Source of the DNA: Lota lota
Taxonomy: Eukaryota; Chordata; Actinopteri; Gadiformes; Lotidae
NCBI GenBank assembly: GCA_026745465.1
Contig: JACYXH010000772.1
Coordinates: 8,358,116 to 8,422,115, forward strand
Direction: 5' to 3'
Length of the DNA stretch: 64,000 nt
The translations under genes and the position numbers were made by a program. Each line of letters opens with the position of its first letter. The stretch's first letter is position 1. Positions 1 to 64,000 of this stretch are shown piece after piece. The notes beneath the pieces are model-generated. The model saw only the letters and a program-made list of their open reading frames with translations. It had not been told where the DNA came from and did not search any database.

Positions 1-505
1 AACCGGAGAGTCCTTGCACTTCGGGACCAGCCGGTGTTTAGGGTTGAACATTAACACGGTTCCCCATTCTGTGGCAGATAATATCGGACGCTATTTTGCT
101 TCTTTAGCGTGACGTTAAAGAAGAGATGTAACACAGGTACAGAAGGAAAAGCAGAACAAGGCAAACAAACAGAACATGTTATGTATCACTGATCTACATC
201 TTATGTAAAAAAATATATATACAAAATGCATATATACGCAAGAATATACATGCATACCTTATGGTATTTGTTGTGTAATATATGCACATTTTATATGCAA
301 ATGTAATATATTTACATATAAACGTTTTTGTATGTAAGCACATTTTCCGATATCTTTATTGCCCCGTGGTACTTTTGTGTTTAGATTTTTTACCCACATT
401 TATTCTACTTTCTATGTTTCATTATGTTGAGGAGAGCAATTGTAACAGAAATTATTTCCCCCGGGATCAATAAAGTAATCTCAATGTGAATCTATATGCG
501 AGTGA
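1..505. other. frem2 intron; AT-rich, interspersed-element tail at 370-480
   Basis: No exon seen. The segment ending ccgggatcaataaagtaa (about 460-478) resembles the 3' end of a common fish LINE/SINE class, whose copies finish in such a short tail. Family not identified. Confidence 0.35.
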
Positions 506-623
506 TAGATATGAGATATAAAACATATGAGTGTAAATATCAGTCAAATAGAACATGTGTATATATATACATATGTTCTATTTGACTGATATTTACACTC
601 ATATGTTTTATATCTCATATCTA
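506..623. repeat. near-perfect 51-bp inverted repeat
   Basis: Arms 506-556 and 573-623 are exact reverse complements by eye; the 16-bp centre (gtgtatatatatacat) is itself largely palindromic. The right arm ends where the 83-bp tandem unit begins and shares its catgttctat and gactgat words. Confidence 0.85.
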
Positions 624-853
624 CATGTTCTATATGATTGATACATGTTAAATATGACATGTCTCTCTCTATGTTCTGTTCTTGCAGAGTCCAGTGTGTT
701 CATCTACATGTTCTATATGACTGATACATGTTCTATATGACATGTCTCTCTCTATGCTGTGTTCCTCCAGAGTCCAGTGTGTTCATCTACATGTTCTATA
801 TGACTGATACATGTTCTATATGACATGTCTCTCTCTATGCTGTGTTCCTCCAG

Positions 854-869
<16 letters not shown>
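621..869 (+). repeat. 83-bp tandem triplication containing a splice acceptor
   Basis: Units at 621-703, 704-786 and 787-869. Each holds pyrimidine tract, cag and agtccag(t/c)gtgttcat. The last unit carries the true acceptor and first 16 bases of frem2 exon W1 (854). The first unit is slightly diverged. Confidence 0.9.
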
Positions 870-38432
<37,563 letters not shown>

Positions 38433-40290
38433 AGAGCAGAGTGCGGGGCGATAAACAGCAATCGTTTTTGAGTTACTGTTTAGAAGTTTTGCAAGTGCCT
38501 CAAATTGCGTGACGTTGAGGGGCGATTCGGCCAGCAGCGGAAACAAACTGGGGTTTAATTTTTTCAAAGTTGTGTTTGATATTTCTACTTGAAACTACGC
38601 TTCCCTTCCAGGAGGAGAACCGACAAGAGAATCAGCTGACAGGCTTTCGTCCACCTCTCCACGCTCAAGATTCTGTTTTGCTTTCGATGGCCATTTTGAT
38701 CCAAAAATGTATGTTGTGTGTCCAAAGGTGCTACAGAAAAGCCTTTTATGATTTCTGCTGTTTTTTGTTTTGTTGTTTTTTTATTTTCTCAAAGACGTGA
38801 AACAAGTATTTTTGCAAATGCTAAAGTCGGTAAACTGAAACTGCTGTGTGTGTTTGTGTCACTGAGTCGCAACACTGTAATGTTTAGCTTGTAATGTTTC
38901 CCTGCATATGATTACTAAATGACTTCATGATTTCATGTGCCTAAACAAATCATTTGTTATTGATTTCAGACATCCTTTGTGTGTCACCACAATATATTTA
39001 CACGGTTTATGTCTTTATGTCTTACGTGTTTATTTTGCATGCATTTATTTTTTAATTCTACTGTGTGGTTGTACTATAGAACGGTATTACATATCTCATC
39101 CATATGTGACAAATCTACTGTAGTTTGTTAGATCTACTGTAAACCCAACTCTTCAATGTGGGGTTTTAATTTTTTGCAGTGAATTCCCATGATAAACAGT
39201 GTTCATCAATAGGTAATTGTTTTGGTCCAGTAGTTGGTGCCATGCTGAATAAATTGGTTGTTCAAACACTGATTGATTTCAAGGCCCTGAAAAGAAAATG
39301 CGAAATCCAAACTGTGTCAACTCCATAGATAGAAACGACACAATTTTCAAGACAGCTGGTCTGCAGTGTACAGTGTACTAACTAACAGTGTACAGTGTAC
39401 TAACAGTGTAGTAACTGTTCGACCGTTGAATCTTACAGCCGGAACCCTGCCATTACCATTATCATAATCATTATTAAAATTATTATATGAGCGAGAGACA
39501 AGTTCTGAAGATTGAACCTTGAAATAAATAATTATCTATTCTTCTTACAATAGGGCTGAGTTGGTTGGTTGCTAGTACATTTTGGTCCATATTAGTATTT
39601 TTCATGCCTTATAACAGTTTTAAATAATCGTAAAGGTGTAATTTCCATTCAGATATACTTTCCTTCAGTTTTCTTTAATTATTTATTTTTTTATATTGAC
39701 AATATCCCCTTCACCCTTTCGTTATGAACTTCTAGAAAAAGACAGCTATACATTTATAAATATACATCTCAAAGTGAACATTCTGCGTGCCATGTTTGCA
39801 CTGAAAGTGTCCCCTATAAGAGGGAACGCCAGGATGTGTGTTGTGGTTTGGAATCCTTTCATCATTCATAAAAAGAAGAAAAAAAAGGGGAAACATTGCG
39901 AGTTTCCATTGATTACCTCATACCGTGCCGTCCGATAAACTCTTGACTCCGCGCTTCGCCGCTTCCTGAAAAGGTCACCTTGCTTTTGATTTTGTTTTCC
40001 AGAGAGAACAAACCTTTCTATGCAACCTGTGAAATCATGTTGTTCCCTTCCATTGTTGTCTGTGATTCGTCTGTCCACAATCTACTGCATCCACGCGATG
40101 ACCCTGTGATGATCTCCTGTCCGGTGGTTCTATCATGTTCACCACAGCGAAGAGGGTAGAATGCCTTCTGCCTTTACGCTCATGAATGTTTGTACTGTAT
40201 ATATACACACAGACATGTAAGACTTATAAATATACACCGTTTGGATGTTTTGGGAATGGTTCTGTTTCAATAAAGACTATGTGCTCTTAA
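38433..40290 (+). other. frem2: frem2 3' UTR (inferred extent)
   Basis: AT-rich sequence without open coding potential follows the stop codon. Weaker AATAAA hexamers occur earlier (near 39247 and 39523), so shorter transcripts are possible. The best positioned late signal is at 40269. Confidence 0.55.
40269..40274 (+). terminator. candidate frem2 poly(A) signal AATAAA
   Basis: AATAAA in the context tttcAATAAAgac, followed within 30 bases by GT-rich sequence. It is the last strong signal before the convergent trim3 3' end. Inferred from motif and position only. Confidence 0.45.
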
Positions 40291-41099
40291 GTATTTCTAA
40301 GTTGGACCACAAGCACAAGGTGGTCTAAATAAATAAAGAAAAACAATTAATTACATTATCTTTCTCAATTAACACACATTTATCATATCCTCCGTTGCTG
40401 TGCGACACGCCTGTCTGGTCACTAGATATAATAGATAGAAGATACGATCTGCTAATGTATTCGTTACCCAATTAAATATCCATTTGACTGTCCAATAACC
40501 CGTGAGCACAGCTAATAGAAGCAGCTCCGTTTAAATCAACGTTTTAATCACTGCATCACAATATCTTCTCTTCTATGTCATTAGAAGTTTTGTTTGTTAA
40601 ACTGCCCCAAACCAGTTAAGAATCAGTGGAGTGTGATAGTGAACCGTCTCACTCAGCCTTGTGGGGAATCTTATTAAAGACACTGCGAGATGAATTAATG
40701 ACATTTAAGGAGACGCAGGACTTCACATCAACTGAGAAGCGCCTGAACGCCAACGCTGGATTATTGGATTTTCGGAATGTCTTTAGCTCTGTGTGTGCGT
40801 GTGCGTGTGCGTGTGTGTGTGTTCCAATTACCCTCTATATCATTTCAGTCCATTGCTCCGTTTCTATTGAATATTCAGCAATAATTTATCCCCAACATTA
40901 TTTCATGTACTGGGCCTGCTAATAGCAAATATAAATTGAATAGTGATAAAACAAGCAATTTGAGGGCAGCTTTCTATAACATCTTTGTCTATTAATATCA
41001 GTAACTAACTTGATTAATATGATTACATAACAATTGAACGTCAAGGCTATGCTAGCTTGCACAACAAACATCACTCCACATCTCCGTAAACCATGTGCT
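40291..41099. other. intergenic gap between convergent frem2 and trim3
   Basis: AT-rich; a TGTGCG-rich stretch at 40790-40820. No gene recognised. Confidence 0.4.
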
Positions 41100-41356
41100 T
41101 TTATTACCAGTGCATATTAATAGAGAAGACAGACTCATTTGGACCGGTGTGACGAGTTAAAACAAGTTAAAAGAGTGTGTAAAAGAACACTTGATAATAT
41201 TGTCAGGCTAATGGCGGCTAATGGGCAGCCTATTGCACACCTGTAAAAAAGGTGTGTTAGGCTTCCGTTTGGCAACAAGTCACAGAGTGGATTAGGTACG
41301 TACAAAATACTAGTCAGTACTCTACAGAACACTGCTGAGTGTAGAACAGCTTCAAA

Positions 41357-41571
41357 GGGCCCCTGTGATACCGATTAGCCATTAACCCGTTACAAAAATC
41401 AACCCATTTGTGACATCACGAGTGGAAGTGTCCACCCAGATGTGCGATGGCTAGATCAGCCTCTACCTAGCTAGTTAGTTAATATTAACTGGGTAGGCTG
41501 TTAGGTATAGGGCAGATGTTTAAATGACTAATCAACATCACACTTGGTGGTAGAATAGGGGCCCTTTAAGA
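41357..41571. mobile_element. MITE-like element, relative of 32864-33237
   Basis: Ends aaagggcccctgtgatacc and (inverted) aaagggcccctattctacc; interior has gtccacccagatgtg and gatggctagatcagcct, matching the inverted interior of the earlier copy. Confidence 0.55.
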
Positions 41572-43316
41572 GACTGGAGTTGTATTGGTTGACACCATCA
41601 ACCAACCTCTTGAAACCAAATTACAGGCGCAAACACAGGTTACCAAATTCCCTTTTCTGACTAGATGACTGATGGTGTGCCGTCTCCCTTACCATGGTGA
41701 GTTTGAGTCAATCAGAACAGGAATTGCAGTAACATTCATTAACCAGAGGTGCCTTGGTTTGGTTTTAATGTGTGGTCACGTTTCAATTACATGAGACCAG
41801 TGGGTTCATCTGTTCATATGTACCTAGTCCATCTACTGCTGTGGCACCATCGCTCCAGGGACATTATACAAAACAGACACCAGAGGGAGACAGAGGAATA
41901 TGTGGCTTCAGTCGTGGCGTGATTCAACACGTCGACACAGGCAAACAGATATTTATGAAATGTGGAACTCTGAAACCCATCATTTTACATGAACGCCATC
42001 AATATTAGATGGTGCATTTGTTGGCAAATCTCTTCTAATAAATTATTAACTGTTGTAATCTACAGGGGTTCTAATGATAAAGCAAACATACATTGCAAAG
42101 CATCTCCTACACGTCTACCGGTCACTTTAGATCCACTTCAGATTTCTTCAACAACTTTCGACCTCAAAGCAAAATTTGAATAAAATCCGCAACGAGATCA
42201 ATACACAATCAAGAGCCAATTTCTTCACCACCATGGTAAAGAAAAAATAAATAATTGTTTTTCTTTCCAATGTGTGGAAGTAATTAAGTATGAAAGATCT
42301 GCATCTACATTTAATGATCCACACAGTTCCGGGGATAATGGAGCTTCTAAAAAGGGTGGCTTCACAGATGATGTGTTGGATGTCCCCAGGCCTAGCCTTG
42401 GGAAGGTGGTCAGTCATCATCAACCAAGGGATCTAAAATGGTACAGGACTGTGGCAACTACAACTCCTCCACCTCTTCGTGCTTTATCAACACTCAAAGT
42501 TTGATGCTCCCCCAAAAAACATATCAAATTAGAAAAATAAATTTGCCAAACCTTTTTAAACAAAATTGCATTTTCCCTCACCAAATGATTACAAAGAATA
42601 TGTAAACAACAAAATAATATGATTATTGTGCTGCTTAGATTTTGCAATAAATATGAAAACACTACTTCTCTGCAAGCATGTGCTGGGTACATTTCTCGAA
42701 AAACACACTTTAGAACAGCTGCCATACACACTTGTCTGTAAATGCTGTGGTCTATCCAAAAGGCTGCGTGTGTGTGTGTGTGTGTGTTTCAAAATCGTAG
42801 CACATGTATACACGAGTTGATAGCAATATACACAATATACATTTATGCATATACAATACATACAGCAAATCAATTCACAGATGGCGTGTGGAAAGCGAGA
42901 TGTAATGTTGTTGGTTTTCATCGTCATAGATCAAAGTGTATCTGTTGCGGTAAAAGCGAAGCACAGCTTGGTCCACTGACGGGCACTAACTAAGTTTATA
43001 GTAAAAGCAGACCAGCAGGGTCAAAGTATGTGTGTTTGTGTGTATGTATGTGTACGCGCGTGTTTTCGCCCAGGCATTCAGGGCCAAACAAAACGTCATG
43101 CATATGGACAAGGTATGGCTCATTATACTCTTTATACAGGCCATCTTCTCCACCCTGGGATCTTAATACAAGGTTTATAACACACTCAATGTTGCGTGTG
43201 TCTGAACAAACCACCATTGCTCACTACCCAACACACTGGAGGCCAGTACAGGAGCAGTTACCTGTCGATACACATCTTTACGGTCTTCAATACACATCAT
43301 AACCTGGAGGGGTCAA

Positions 43317-54023
<10,707 letters not shown>

Positions 54024-54081
54024 GGTGAGAGACATTCACGACTAACTCAGACAGACCGCTTGATTAACCTGATCGTTTAAC
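54024..54081 (-). other. trim3: trim3 5' UTR part of first coding exon
   Basis: On the minus strand a pyrimidine-rich tract ends ctctctgtctctcag at 54082, followed by 58 bp to the ATG. This looks like a splice acceptor, implying at least one non-coding exon farther upstream. That exon and the promoter were not recognised. Confidence 0.5.
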
Positions 54082-60055
<5,974 letters not shown>

Positions 60056-60521
60056 TAAAGGAGCTATATGTAACAAATTGACTGTACTAAAACATAAAAT
60101 GACCATGATATTTCATCAGCGATTAAGAAAACGTGCTAAATCAAAATACTGTCTTCTCCGAAGCTACAGCCAGTTTGTTTTTCTTTGAAATTTCCGTTCC
60201 GGCTTGGAACGTTTGATTTTGTTTTGTCCTGTGTGATACACTATTCTCTCACTGCCACTGCCAATTTCCACACTCCGAGATGCCAGATATGAAACTGAGC
60301 TGGTTTATAATTAGAAAACAATAAATAAATTGCAAAGGTATACATTAGCTGATCAATTTATAGTGTAGGACTTGTCGTTGCTTGTCCTCAACCTGGCAAC
60401 CTACGTGAGCTTCGAGTCTGGGGAGGAGGGAGTGGGCAAAGACCACTCTCTCATATTGTGAAGTTAGACTTCAGTACCCATTTTAAAACACACAGTGTCA
60501 ATGTTACAGAAGGCACCTTTA
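60056..60521. mobile_element. MITE-like element with short terminal inverted repeats
   Basis: Left end taaaggagctatatgtaaca; right end, inverted, taaaggtgccttctgtaaca. About 466 bp, no coding capacity. TIR style recalls hAT-type non-autonomous elements, but no target duplication was clear. Confidence 0.55.
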
Positions 60522-61493
60522 ACTGCTACTGCCATGGTTGCTATGTCACACCATTCAGTTAGGTAAAATAATGCTTCCTGCCCGATGACTTGTGAGTATA
60601 ATGAGTTTTAATTACAACACATTTTTGATGCAAGCTCGTGTCAATAAATAGAAACTGGTCATTTAAATATTATATCATGGTCAAAGGTAAGTGTAAAATA
60701 TTTGGTTTATTTTTCCTCTTGGGGTAGGGGTGCATTCTTGTAGGATCATCTTGGATGACTCATCGCTTAATCACCGTGATTAATTGTTTATAGAATGTTT
60801 CAGACCAGAAACCTTTCTCTCTCCATCTCATATCTCTTCTCATAGCCCTTATTCTATACCTTTAAACAGCACCAGAGTGCGGCCCATGTTGAGTAGACCA
60901 GAGTCACCCTCAATGTAATTCATATCAAATGTAACAAGTAGCTGAAGTTAGCCAGTTCAATTAAAGCATGGAACTACTAAACATTTAGATGGCATTAAGT
61001 ATAAACTGTGTGTATTCAAAACCTGTTTCTGCTCTCTCGCTCTGACAGTGAGACTAATTCTAGGGTTTAGAGATGCATTCGTATTGTCTGATTATAATGA
61101 CAGGTGTTCACTGCTATAATTAATATTATAAGATATTCTTGGAGGCCATCTCAGGTCATGAGGCTGGGGCACTCTGAACACCAGGTCTGAGAGCTGCTGT
61201 GTGTCTGAGGCTCTGTGATATGATCCGGTGGGTTAGGCAGAGGACAACAAGAGCAGCTTGAGACGAGCCGAAGGGGGTGTTATTAGACGGAGACTGACAG
61301 ATGGACAGACAGGCAGAAGGACCACTAGACGGACAGTCAGGTGGAGAGACAGACAGGCATAGAGACAAAAGGACAGAAAGTTGGACATAGGGACTGGCAA
61401 ACGGAAAGCTAGACTGCCAAAAAGACAGACTGGTCGTTATGGTTACAGTTGAAGCCACTGCAGAGTGGTGGGCATGTCTAACCTGTGGAGCTT

Positions 61494-64000
<2,507 letters not shown>

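Overview
The window is vertebrate, almost certainly teleost fish, nuclear DNA. It carries two multi-exon genes with canonical splice sites, long introns, tRNA-derived SINEs of fish type and a very high load of (CA)n, (CT)n, tetranucleotide and minisatellite arrays. An STR load this heavy recalls gadiform (cod-like) genomes, but that is an inference from repeat style only.

Plus strand, about 0.85-40.3 kb: the 3' part of frem2 (FRAS1-related extracellular matrix protein 2). Twenty coding exons could be chained with every reading phase matching, giving about 1,286 residues: four two-exon Calx-beta modules, the conserved extracellular C-terminal region, a transmembrane helix and a short tail ending SSEV. 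The signal peptide, CSPG repeats and first Calx-beta module must lie left of the window. The largest intron (1565-14048) is mostly repeats. The 3' UTR probably ends near 40.29 kb.

Minus strand, 54.0 down to 43.9 kb: all coding exons of trim3, a TRIM-NHL E3 ubiquitin ligase. Eleven exons encode 749 residues (RING, B-box, coiled coil, filamin repeat, six NHL repeats). Its 3' UTR converges on that of frem2. A non-coding 5' exon boundary is visible just upstream of the ATG; the promoter was not located. From 54.1 to 64.0 kb I see no coding exon, only unique sequence, interspersed elements and microsatellites.

The most interesting signal is not a new gene. Tandem repeats have repeatedly grown across exon boundaries: a triplicated splice acceptor (frem2, 621-869), a five-fold donor array whose copies keep reading frame (24.68-25.04 kb), donor-derived arrays after another frem2 exon (23.0-23.5 kb) and a trim3 exon (50.7-51.4 kb), and a minisatellite that includes the last trim3 codons and stop (43.5-43.9 kb). 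In addition, the last trim3 exon sits between a (UG)n and an (AC)n tract in the pre-mRNA, which could pair into a duplex of more than 130 bp. One frem2 intron is of GC-AG type. Several hairpin or MITE-like inverted repeats are also present.

The two genes have no known shared pathway. FREM2 is a basement-membrane adhesion protein acting with FRAS1 and FREM1; TRIM3 is a cytoplasmic, brain-enriched ubiquitin ligase. The pairing is positional.
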